A stretch of DNA of 64,000 bases, from contig JAJFHD010000129.1 in the NCBI GenBank assembly GCA_021775805.1, positions 1 through 64,000 of the forward strand, read 5' to 3'. Made by a program: the position numbers and the translations under genes. The stretch is from Alphaproteobacteria bacterium. Its GTDB lineage: Bacteria; Pseudomonadota; Alphaproteobacteria; Rhizobiales; JAJFHC01. This document shows, one piece after another, positions 34,315 through 41,374 of the stretch (position 1 is its first letter; the number at the start of each line of letters is the position of its first letter). The notes under the pieces were generated by a model. It saw nothing but the letters and a program-made list of their open reading frames with translations, ran no database searches and was not told the DNA's origin.

Positions 34315-35652
34315 ATGACTCTGCAGCAAAATTTTCGTGCACACCTCCGTTTTGCCAAGGCGCGGCTGCGCGCGCTGTTGACGCCCGGTGTCAAACTTCC
34401 GCCGGGGAAGTTGGATCCGTCAGAAAACAGCATGTACAGCGACCCGATGTTTTATCTGGACCGGTTCAAAATACACGGCCCGGTTTTCAAGACATCCTGG
34501 GGCCGGCACATTCTTGTGTGTATTCAGGGAAATGCGGAAGGCCGCCGCTTCCTGAATACCCATCAGGACAAACTCCGAGGCATTTCAATGTCCTTGAAGA
34601 AACTGTTTCCTGGCGGTTTCCTCCGCAACATGACGGGTGAAGAACACAAAACCTATCGCAGGATACTGGGCACACCCTTGAGCAGTGATCTGATCGCTGC
34701 GCACGATCAAGCGCTGAGAACCCTGATATGCCAATCGCTGAGCGCATATTGCCAGGTCTGCCAACATGAAGGACCGTCGCGCGCAAGTTTCCTGAGGCAT
34801 CTCAACATGATTTCGTCGCATGCCCTGCTCCAATTGATTTATGGGGTGTCCGCGTCGGACCCAAGGTTTCATGAACTCTGGTCGCTGCATGACGAGCTCG
34901 GCAAGGACGACCTCGTGTGGCGGACCGGTGGCCGCGAAGTTGAATTGTTCGAGCAAATCCGCGGCCATGTCTGCGCGCTTGCCGAGTCACAACCCCAAAC
35001 CGCCGATGGCAGGGGGAGGAGCTGCCTTTCCGACATCTGCGAACAGGCCCCCCCCGACGAGACAGTGATTGGCAACCTCATCTACATGGTCGAGATGGGT
35101 CGCTATGATCTCTACGGCCTGTTGCACTGGGTCGCGAAATATCTGAGCGGCAGTCCCGAGACTATCGACGCTCTTCGCAACAGAGCCGGAAAATGTCCCG
35201 CAGGACACGATGGCGCGGACGCGGCGAACCCGCTGTCGCGCGCTGTTGTGCTGGAAACCTTGAGGCTCGATCAGGGCGAAGGCGTGGCCCGGCGGGCCTT
35301 CCGCGACATCGTGCATGATGGTCATCTTTACCAGGAAGGTACGATGTTTCGAATGTGTCTATGGGACAACCACAAGAATCCGGAACGGTTTCCAGATCCC
35401 TTTCGCTTCGATCCCACGAGGTTCGTGAAGCGGGACTACCAGGTCGACGACTGGGCGCCCTTCGGTCTCGACGCCCACAGGTGTGTCGGTGCAGATGTTT
35501 CCATCGGTCTAGCAACCCTGTTTGTCGAGGAACTGGCTTCCGGTTTCGCTTGGGATGTGGTCGACGACGGCCCACGCATTCGCGGCGCATACCATTGGGA
35601 GCCAGGTGACAGGTTTGTTGTTTCACTGCACCAACGACCGCCGAGCACGTAA
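34315..35652 (+). CDS. Cytochrome P450-like protein with atypical motifs
   Basis: A 445-residue P450-type haemoprotein. The ExxR pair is ETLR (Glu314, Arg317), the PERF-like NPERFPDPFRFDPTRF follows, and the haem-thiolate loop is FGLDAHRCVG with Cys390, where Asp replaces the usual second Gly. The I-helix, expected to hold the acid-alcohol pair (AGxxTT), reads YMVEMGRYDLYGLLHW and has no Thr, so oxygen activation by the normal route is doubtful; relatives with such changes can be peroxygenases or isomerases. ATG 34315 is chosen; a TTG at 34240 would add 25 unrelated residues. No ferredoxin or reductase gene is nearby. Confidence 0.85.
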   Translation: MTLQQNFRAHLRFAKARLRALLTPGVKLPPGKLDPSENSMYSDPMFYLDRFKIHGPVFKTSWGRHILVCIQGNAEGRRFLNTHQDKLRGISMSLKKLFPGGFLRNMTGEEHKTYRRILGTPLSSDLIAAHDQALRTLICQSLSAYCQVCQHEGPSRASFLRHLNMISSHALLQLIYGVSASDPRFHELWSLHDELGKDDLVWRTGGREVELFEQIRGHVCALAESQPQTADGRGRSCLSDICEQAPPDETVIGNLIYMVEMGRYDLYGLLHWVAKYLSGSPETIDALRNRAGKCPAGHDGADAANPLSRAVVLETLRLDQGEGVARRAFRDIVHDGHLYQEGTMFRMCLWDNHKNPERFPDPFRFDPTRFVKRDYQVDDWAPFGLDAHRCVGADVSIGLATLFVEELASGFAWDVVDDGPRIRGAYHWEPGDRFVVSLHQRPPST

Positions 35653-35750
35653 TACCGGATAAACCCGCTGAAGTCGGTTCTGACGGTTGCTATTTGGTTG
35701 CCCGCGAAAAACACGCCGCAACGTCAAATCTGTTGAGCTTTTGATTTAAA

Positions 35751-35827
35751 TGGTACCGCCTCCCCGGTTCGAACGGGGGACCTCTAGATCCACAATCTAG
35801 CGCTCTAACCTACTGAGCTAAGGCGGC
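35751..35827 (-). tRNA. tRNA-His (GTG anticodon), CCA encoded, no G-1
   Basis: The minus strand folds as a complete cloverleaf of 77 nt including CCA. The acceptor stem is GCCGCCT with AGGCGGT (G1 facing U72), the D arm has TAGCTCAGTAGG, the anticodon stem-loop is CTAGA-TTGTGGA-TCTAG with GTG, and the T arm is CCCCGTTCGAACCGGGG. The discriminator base is A73. The base before position 1 is T, so the G-1 normally found in histidine tRNA is not encoded. Confidence 0.95.
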
Positions 35828-35961
35828 ACATGGCGCGAACGGGGCGCGATTTGGCGCGCAACGTACGCTTATCGGACGGGCATTTCAAGCCGTCATTTGA
35901 CGTGCCGGCAACCGTATTGCCGCATCCTGGCCGGCAATGCGCCGCCGACGCAGTACGGCAC

Positions 35962-35990
35962 AAAAAAAGAGGCTGCACGCGGCAGCCTCT
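35962..35990 (-). terminator. Intrinsic terminator of the phasin gene
   Basis: On the minus strand a stem AGAGGCTGC/GCAGCCTCT with a short CGCGT-type loop is followed by seven T residues (complement of the A run 35962-35968). It lies 40 bp after the phasin stop codon. Confidence 0.85.
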
Positions 35991-36029
35991 TCTGTCTTCC
36001 CAAAGACGCGGGAAACTATATCGTTGGGT

Positions 36030-36473
36030 TCAGACCTTGAACGCGGTCTTGGCCTGGTCGAAGGACTTGGTCATGCCGTCCTTGATCGGCTTTGATGCGG
36101 TTTCGACCGTCTTGGCAGCCAGGCCGCCGAGTTCGGTGGTCTGCTCGGTCAGCGAAGCAAACTGTTCGCGGACGAAGGTTGCCTGCAGGTCGACGACTTC
36201 CTTGAAATCTTTTGCAGTTGCGAACTTGCGGGCAAAATCGAAGCCGGCAATCATGTTGGCCTGGGCCATGTCGATGGCCTTGAGCTGCAGCGTTGCAGCG
36301 CCGTCCTTGACGGCTGTTGCGGTCACGTCCAGGAGGTCTACGGTTTCCTGGGTGGCGTCACGGAACTGGCCGTACACGACCTGCGCCTGGTCAACGCTCT
36401 TTTCTGCAAACTCACGCACGTCTACAGGCATTTCGAAGGCTTCGGTCTTGGTCTTGGCTTGTGCTTTGGTCAT
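36030..36473 (-). CDS. Phasin family protein
   Basis: A 147-residue, almost all-helical amphipathic protein that coats polyhydroxyalkanoate granules. VDVREFAEKSVDQAQVVYGQF, LKAIDMAQANMIAGFDFARKFATAKDFKEVVDLQATFVREQF and the Ala/Lys-rich tail are typical of the Phasin_2 family. ATG 36473 has AAGGAA about 9 bases upstream, and an intrinsic terminator follows the gene, so it is a single-gene unit. It implies that the organism makes PHA, although no synthase gene is in the window; the acetoacetyl-CoA synthetase at 43191 fits with PHB turnover. Confidence 0.9.
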   Translation of the reverse strand: MTKAQAKTKTEAFEMPVDVREFAEKSVDQAQVVYGQFRDATQETVDLLDVTATAVKDGAATLQLKAIDMAQANMIAGFDFARKFATAKDFKEVVDLQATFVREQFASLTEQTTELGGLAAKTVETASKPIKDGMTKSFDQAKTAFKV

Positions 36474-36701
36474 GATAATGGTTCCTTGTGGTTCGGGTGT
36501 GCCTTGTTCCGGATCAGGGTCCACTGTCAACGCGGCACGGGGAAAATCAATCTCGTGACCCTGATATAGGGTGTATTATTGTGCATTGCAACATAAATTT
36601 TGCGCTGCATCAAAATTGATGTGTTTTTGTGGCTGCGGCTTGCCAGGCCAGCATTCATTTGCCATAGGAAACGTATCTAACCGGAGCGGAGAACCAGCCA
36701 A

Positions 36702-36971
36702 ATGGGCATCAACAGCCAGACCGACCTGTCTGCGGAACTGCAGATCGGTCCAACCGATCTCGGCATGGTGCGAATCTATGTCGCCGGCGACGGGATTGAC
36801 CTGCCGATGGACTTCACACCTGAAGAAGCCTGCGACATCGCCGAAGAACTGATCGACGCAGCGAACCGGGCAAGCGCCCAGCATGGTGGCGAAAGATCGG
36901 CTCAATCGGGACAAAAACCCGGCAAAACCAACGCTTCCGGGACAGCCGCCAAGAACCGCAACAAACGTTAA
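36702..36971 (+). CDS. Small conserved alphaproteobacterial protein (DUF6324-like)
   Basis: An 89-residue cytosolic protein. The first 60 residues (INSQTDLSAELQIGPTDLGM, VRIYV, LPMDFTPEEACDIAEELIDAA) match from memory a small family of unknown function in alphaproteobacteria; the remainder is a Lys/Ser/Gly-rich disordered tail. A ribosome site (GGAGCGGAG) lies about 11-17 bases before ATG 36702. It stands divergent from the phasin gene. Function is not known. Confidence 0.7.
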   Translation: MGINSQTDLSAELQIGPTDLGMVRIYVAGDGIDLPMDFTPEEACDIAEELIDAANRASAQHGGERSAQSGQKPGKTNASGTAAKNRNKR

Positions 36972-37225
36972 CCACGTTTCGGTTATCCGGAAGCGGCAAC
37001 CCGCCGTAACCCTTCTGCCACAAAGCCTGCAAATACAGAGGATTATGTGTCACGCAAGTAGACGGCGCAGGTCGGTTTGCGGTAGTGTAAACAAAGTATT
37101 AAGGAACGGCTGATCCTGGCGGGGGTTTGCTGCTGCAATTTTGCTGCGACAATTAGGATTTCTTACGAGGCCACACAACACATCCGGCCGGGAGACCCCG
37201 GCATCGGAACAGGGAACAGTAGCCC

Positions 37226-40102
37226 GTGAGTTTGTACAACACGTCTTTGCTCGATGCTCTTGCGACGGACGCGCGCCCGGCGTGGCTTTGGGACACCGAT
37301 CGCAGGCGCATCATCTGGGCCAATCATACCGGCATCGGTTTCTGGCGCGGCGAGAGCCTGTTTGACGTTCTCGACCGGCGCTTCGATCCTGCCGAACCCG
37401 GTGTCGACCGGGCGGTACAACTGGCCAAGTCACTCAAGGACAACACGTCGATCGAGGAAGACTTCAGTTTCCCCTCGAGCGGTCGCCGCGACATGCTGCG
37501 CTGCCGGTGCCAGCTCTTTGGCCTGCCGGACGGGCGCAACGGGGTTCTGATGACGGTGGAGAGCCCGGACCAGCGTATCGCCGGCGATGCCGGCGGATCC
37601 GACGCCGCGATCGACCTCCTGCCCCTGCCGGTGATTGTGTTCAACGCCCGTGGGACGGTCGTGGCCAGCAATGAACTGGCAAGAGAGATCGTCGCAACGG
37701 GCGTCGACGGCATGCCGGAACCGGATCTGGCCAGTCTCGTCGGCAGTGCTGAGGAGGCCGGCGATCTTGTTGCCCGGGCGACCGATGCCGGACTGGTCAG
37801 CGAAATTCGAAGCATCCGGACCGGCCTGGGCCTGCGCACCCACAGGATCACGGCGCGCCATCTGGCCGGCGACCACGGCGGCGACGCGGGAACAATCGCG
37901 ATCGTGTTCGATGACGTCACGGAACGGCGGCAGCATGAACTCAGCCTCATGGAAACCAATCAGCGGTTGGCGGATTTTGTTGCCGCGGCTGCCGACTTCA
38001 CCTGGGAACTCGACCGGGATCTCGTCTGGTCCGGCCTGTCCGAGGGCTTCGAAGAGGCCAGCGGCATCGACAGGAAGTCCGTTATCGGGCGGGCCTGGCC
38101 GGAAGTTGCCGCGCGGTTTGCACTGGATGGGTCTGGCCAGATCCAGGCGGCGTGCAACGCCCGCAAGGCCTGGCGCAAGGTGACGGAATGGACACACGAG
38201 GGCCGGAAAGTCTCGATCATGCTCAGCGCAACCCCGGCTGTTACGGGCCTGTCGGCATTTTCAGGTTATCGGGGGGTCGGCACGGTGAAGCAGGCCGCGG
38301 TCGCCGAATCGCGGGTTCACGCATCGACCGCGCACGACGTGCCAGTTGCAGAGCCATTGGCGACCAGCATGGCCGCGGAGCCGGTCCCGGCAGCCACCGG
38401 CGAGAACAGCGGCGGACTGACGGAAGAGGACAGGCGTACCTTCAAGGCCATCGGCGAAGCGATTTCCCAGGAGCGCCGGCGCGACGAACAAGCCTCTGCA
38501 GAAGAACCTGCGGCCGGCGGCGACACCCCCGGCACGCCGGCCGCCGACTTGCCGACCGAAAGCCTGCAGGACGCAATCCCGGATACGGTATCCGCGCACG
38601 ATGCCATCGTCGGTTTTCTCGACGCCTTTCCCTCAGGCATTGTCGTGGTACGGGACAAGGCGCTCCTCTACGCCAACCCCCAGGCGGTCGTCCATCTGGG
38701 AAAACCCGAAGAAACGGCGCTCGAGCGTATTGAGGACATCACGTCGCTTTTGAACGAACGGGGTGACGGCGGCATGCTCGACACAATCATGATGTCATCG
38801 GCCGGGGACTATGAAACCGTCGTCGAACTGTCGCCGCTGGCACTGGGCACAGCCGGCGACGGGGATCGCAAACAGGTTCTGCAAGCCGACCTTGCGGTGA
38901 TCGAATGGGATGGCGAACCGGCTCTTCAGATCGCGCTTTCCAGACAGCCGGCGCCATCGGTGTCAGGGCCGCGGGAGGCCGAACTGGAAGCCATCCTGAA
39001 CACCGCCACGGACGGCATCGTTACCCTCGACGCGTCGGGCCATATCGTCACGGTCAACACCAGTGCGCAGGCTATTTTCGGTTATGACGAGGTTGAAGTC
39101 GCAGGCCGCGAATTTGCGACCCTGATGTCCGACGACACGGCCCAGGCGGTGCGCGACTATGTAGTGAGTCTCGCTGACAGTGGCCTGGCGAGCATCTTCA
39201 ATGACGGCCGCGAAGTCGTCGCTGTCGAGAAAAACGGCGGCGAAATTCCTTTGTTCCTGACCTTGGGACGGATGAAATCGGATGACGATACCGGCGCCAG
39301 CGGCGTGTCGTTCTGCGCCGTGGTGCGCGACATCACGCAGTGGAAGAAGGCCGAGGCCGACCTCAAGAAGGCCAAGGAGACGGCTGAGCGGTCGAGCACG
39401 CAGAAATCGGAGTTCCTAGCCAAGATCAGCCACGAGCTGCGCACGCCTCTGAATGCGATCATCGGGTTCTCCGAAGTCATGACGACGGAAAAGTTCGGAC
39501 CCCTGGCGAACGACCGCTACAAGGGGTACGTCAACGATATTCACAGCAGTGGCGAACATCTGCTGAGCCTGATCAACGATCTGCTCGACCTGTCGAAGGT
39601 CGAGGCCGGCAAGCTCGAGTTGAGCTTCACCAGCGTCAACCTGTCGGACATCATTTCCCAGAGCAACGGCATCATGCAGCCCCAGGCCAACCGCGAGCGG
39701 ATCATTATCCGCTCCTCGGTGGCGCCGGACCTGCCGCCCGTGGTCGCCGACCAGCGCAGCATGCGCCAGATCATCCTCAACCTGCTGTCCAATGCGATCA
39801 AGTTCACCGATCCCGGCGGGCAGGTGATCGTGTCGGCCCTCATGGACGATGCCGGCCGCGTCCAGATCAGGGTCAAGGACACCGGCATCGGCATGGACCC
39901 GGACGAACTGCAGCACGCCCTCGAACCGTTCCGGCAGATCCAGCGGCCCGGTCGTGTCGAGCAGATCGGCACCGGCCTGGGACTGCCGCTGACCAAGGCG
40001 CTGACCGAAGCCAACAAGGCGGAGTTCCTGATCGAAAGCACGCCAGACGAGGGCACCCTGGTCCAGATCACGTTCCCGACCACGCGGGTGCTTGCGGACT
40101 GA
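37226..40102 (+). CDS. PAS sensor histidine kinase, PleC/DivJ/PdhS-like
   Basis: A 958-residue soluble kinase without membrane helices. Several PAS-like segments lie in the N-terminal 700 residues (WLWDTDRRRIIWAN near 20, FTWELDRDLVWSG near 260, and ILNTATDGIVTLDASGHIVTVN near 590), with a Glu/Ala-rich linker between about 380 and 470. The C-terminal HisKA has FLAKISHELRTPLNAIIGFSEVM (His near 735), then HATPase with NLLSNAIKFTDPGG, VKDTGIGMDPDEL and GTGLGLPLTKAL. The kinase core is of the type that controls the DivK/PleD cell-cycle relay in alphaproteobacteria. No response regulator is adjacent. Confidence 0.85.
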   Translation: MSLYNTSLLDALATDARPAWLWDTDRRRIIWANHTGIGFWRGESLFDVLDRRFDPAEPGVDRAVQLAKSLKDNTSIEEDFSFPSSGRRDMLRCRCQLFGLPDGRNGVLMTVESPDQRIAGDAGGSDAAIDLLPLPVIVFNARGTVVASNELAREIVATGVDGMPEPDLASLVGSAEEAGDLVARATDAGLVSEIRSIRTGLGLRTHRITARHLAGDHGGDAGTIAIVFDDVTERRQHELSLMETNQRLADFVAAAADFTWELDRDLVWSGLSEGFEEASGIDRKSVIGRAWPEVAARFALDGSGQIQAACNARKAWRKVTEWTHEGRKVSIMLSATPAVTGLSAFSGYRGVGTVKQAAVAESRVHASTAHDVPVAEPLATSMAAEPVPAATGENSGGLTEEDRRTFKAIGEAISQERRRDEQASAEEPAAGGDTPGTPAADLPTESLQDAIPDTVSAHDAIVGFLDAFPSGIVVVRDKALLYANPQAVVHLGKPEETALERIEDITSLLNERGDGGMLDTIMMSSAGDYETVVELSPLALGTAGDGDRKQVLQADLAVIEWDGEPALQIALSRQPAPSVSGPREAELEAILNTATDGIVTLDASGHIVTVNTSAQAIFGYDEVEVAGREFATLMSDDTAQAVRDYVVSLADSGLASIFNDGREVVAVEKNGGEIPLFLTLGRMKSDDDTGASGVSFCAVVRDITQWKKAEADLKKAKETAERSSTQKSEFLAKISHELRTPLNAIIGFSEVMTTEKFGPLANDRYKGYVNDIHSSGEHLLSLINDLLDLSKVEAGKLELSFTSVNLSDIISQSNGIMQPQANRERIIIRSSVAPDLPPVVADQRSMRQIILNLLSNAIKFTDPGGQVIVSALMDDAGRVQIRVKDTGIGMDPDELQHALEPFRQIQRPGRVEQIGTGLGLPLTKALTEANKAEFLIESTPDEGTLVQITFPTTRVLAD

Positions 40103-40214
40103 CCGGCTTTTGCCATTGCCGCGACGGCCTGACGACATCCAAAACGGCGACTGGAATTGACAGACCAAGATCTGTGCCGATAAATGATGCCATGAGTCTT
40201 GTCCGGTTGACACC

Positions 40215-40403
40215 ATGATAATCTGTTCGTGCAATGTGTTGAATGATCGCCAGATCCGAGCCGTCGCAAAGCAGGCGCGAGGATCGGTGCAGCAGTGTTA
40301 TACCCTGCTAGGTTGTCAGCCTCAGTGCGGGCGCTGCCTGGAACGAGTCAAGGAAATTCTTGCCGAAGCGGAAAATGCAGAACTGGTCAGTGACGCTCAT
40401 TGA
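40215..40403 (+). CDS. bfd: Bacterioferritin-associated ferredoxin
   Basis: A 62-residue [2Fe-2S] protein. Four cysteines are arranged as ICSCN at the N-terminus and CQPQCGRC in the second half, the C-x-C...C-x2-C layout of the BFD-like domain. Bfd gives electrons to bacterioferritin to release stored iron. It lies 60 bp upstream of bfr on the same strand, with an Irr-type box between the two. Confidence 0.92.
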   Translation: MIICSCNVLNDRQIRAVAKQARGSVQQCYTLLGCQPQCGRCLERVKEILAEAENAELVSDAH

Positions 40404-40426
40404 CTTGGACCTGCACCCCTCTATTA

Positions 40427-40441
40427 TTAGAATTATTCTAA
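40427..40441. promoter_or_regulatory. Irr-box (ICE-type) before bacterioferritin
   Basis: TTAGAATTATTCTAA is a perfect 6+6 dyad with a 3-base centre, matching the iron control element (TTTAGAA-N3-TTCTAAA type) recognised by Irr in Rhizobiales and relatives. It starts 37 bp before the bfr ATG, where Irr would block bfr transcription when iron is scarce. Confidence 0.75.
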
Positions 40442-40463
40442 ACTAAAATCATCGAGGTTTACC

Positions 40464-40928
40464 ATGAAGGGCGATGCCAAAGTCATCGAGTATCTCAATC
40501 AGGCGCTCAAACTGGAACTGACGTCGATCAACCAGTATTTCCTGCACTCACGGATCCTGCAGGACTGGGGTTTCGAGAAACTCTCGAAAAAACTCCACGA
40601 CGAGTCGGTCGAGGAAATGCACCACGCCGACAAACTGATTCAGCGCGTGCTGTTTCTCGAAGGCCTGCCAAATCTTCAGGATCTCGATCCCCTGAACATC
40701 GGGGAAACGGTTCGCGAGATGCACGAAAGCGATCTGGCCGGCGAACGCAAGGCGCACGCGCTTTACAGCGAAGCCGCCCAGTACTGCCACACAGTAAACG
40801 ATACGGTGTCGAGGGAACTTTTCGAAACCCTGATCGGCGACGAGGAAGAACATATCGACTGGCTGGAAACCCAGCTGACGCTGATGGAAAAAGTCGGCGA
40901 ACAGAATTACCTGCAATCGCACCTGTAA
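40464..40928 (+). CDS. bfr: Bacterioferritin
   Basis: A 154-residue ferritin subunit forming a 24-mer that stores iron and binds haem. The ferroxidase ligands are in LELTSINQYFLHSRI (Glu18), DESVEEMHHADKLI (Glu51, His54) and ETLIGDEEEHIDWLE (Glu127, His130); Met52 in the EEMHHAD segment is the haem axial ligand. GAGG lies 8 bases before ATG 40464. The length is standard. Regulation by Irr is suggested by the palindrome directly upstream. Confidence 0.96.
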   Translation: MKGDAKVIEYLNQALKLELTSINQYFLHSRILQDWGFEKLSKKLHDESVEEMHHADKLIQRVLFLEGLPNLQDLDPLNIGETVREMHESDLAGERKAHALYSEAAQYCHTVNDTVSRELFETLIGDEEEHIDWLETQLTLMEKVGEQNYLQSHL

Positions 40929-40970
40929 CATTCCGGATTTGACGCAGACACCGGACCTGACCACACACAA

Positions 40971-41213
40971 GCGCCGGCATTCGAAACGACCCCGGATCAA
41001 GCTGGCGCTTGTCCGGGAAACGGGACGGTCGATTCCCGTGCGCAATGCAGCACGCCAGTGCCGCTTTGCAGACACGGGAGCGTACCAATTGCAGGCGCCG
41101 GCGTTCGAAACGACCCCGGATCAAGCTGGCGCTTGTCCGGGAAACGGGACGGTCGTTTCCCGTGCGCAATGCAGCACGTCAGTGCTGCTTTGCAGACACG
41201 GGAGCGCGCAACA
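40971..41213. repeat. 124-bp tandem repeat, two copies, each with three hairpins
   Basis: Copy 1 starts at 40971 and copy 2 at 41095, both beginning GCGCCGGC, with about 90 per cent or more identical bases by eye. Each copy contains three successive inverted repeats: CCCGGA..TCCGGG around CAAGC/GCTTG, GGGAAACG..CGTTTCCC, and GCAGCAC-GTCA-GTGCTGC. In copy 2 all three stems are intact; copy 1 has single mismatches in the second and third. It lies between bfr and the iron permease gene. Confidence 0.8.
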
Positions 41214-41336
41214 CGCCAGCGCCTGAGTTCGGCTAAACTCCAACTCACCTGACGGGCGTCAATCGGTCATCCCCGGGCGGCCTGACGCCTTGTTGACCGC
41301 AGGTTGCCGGCCGCCCTATAACATCGGGACATTGTT

Positions 41337-41355
41337 GAGAATGATTTGCATTTCC
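41337..41355. promoter_or_regulatory. Fur-like box before the Fe(III) permease
   Basis: GAGAATGATTTGCATTTCC agrees with the 19-bp Fur consensus (GATAATGATAATCATTATC) at 13 positions and ends 19 bases before the first start codon of the permease. Iron repression through Fur or a Mur/RirA-type relative is inferred. Confidence 0.55.
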
Positions 41356-41374
41356 GGTTCGGCGCCTGCCTAAA

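Noticed and set aside
40528-41169. Long minus frames across bfr and the palindromic repeat
   Set aside because: Antisense to bfr and produced by the repeat; no features of a protein.
40971-41213. A CRISPR array at the tandem repeat
   Set aside because: Only two long units with no short regular repeat-spacer structure and no cas gene in the window.
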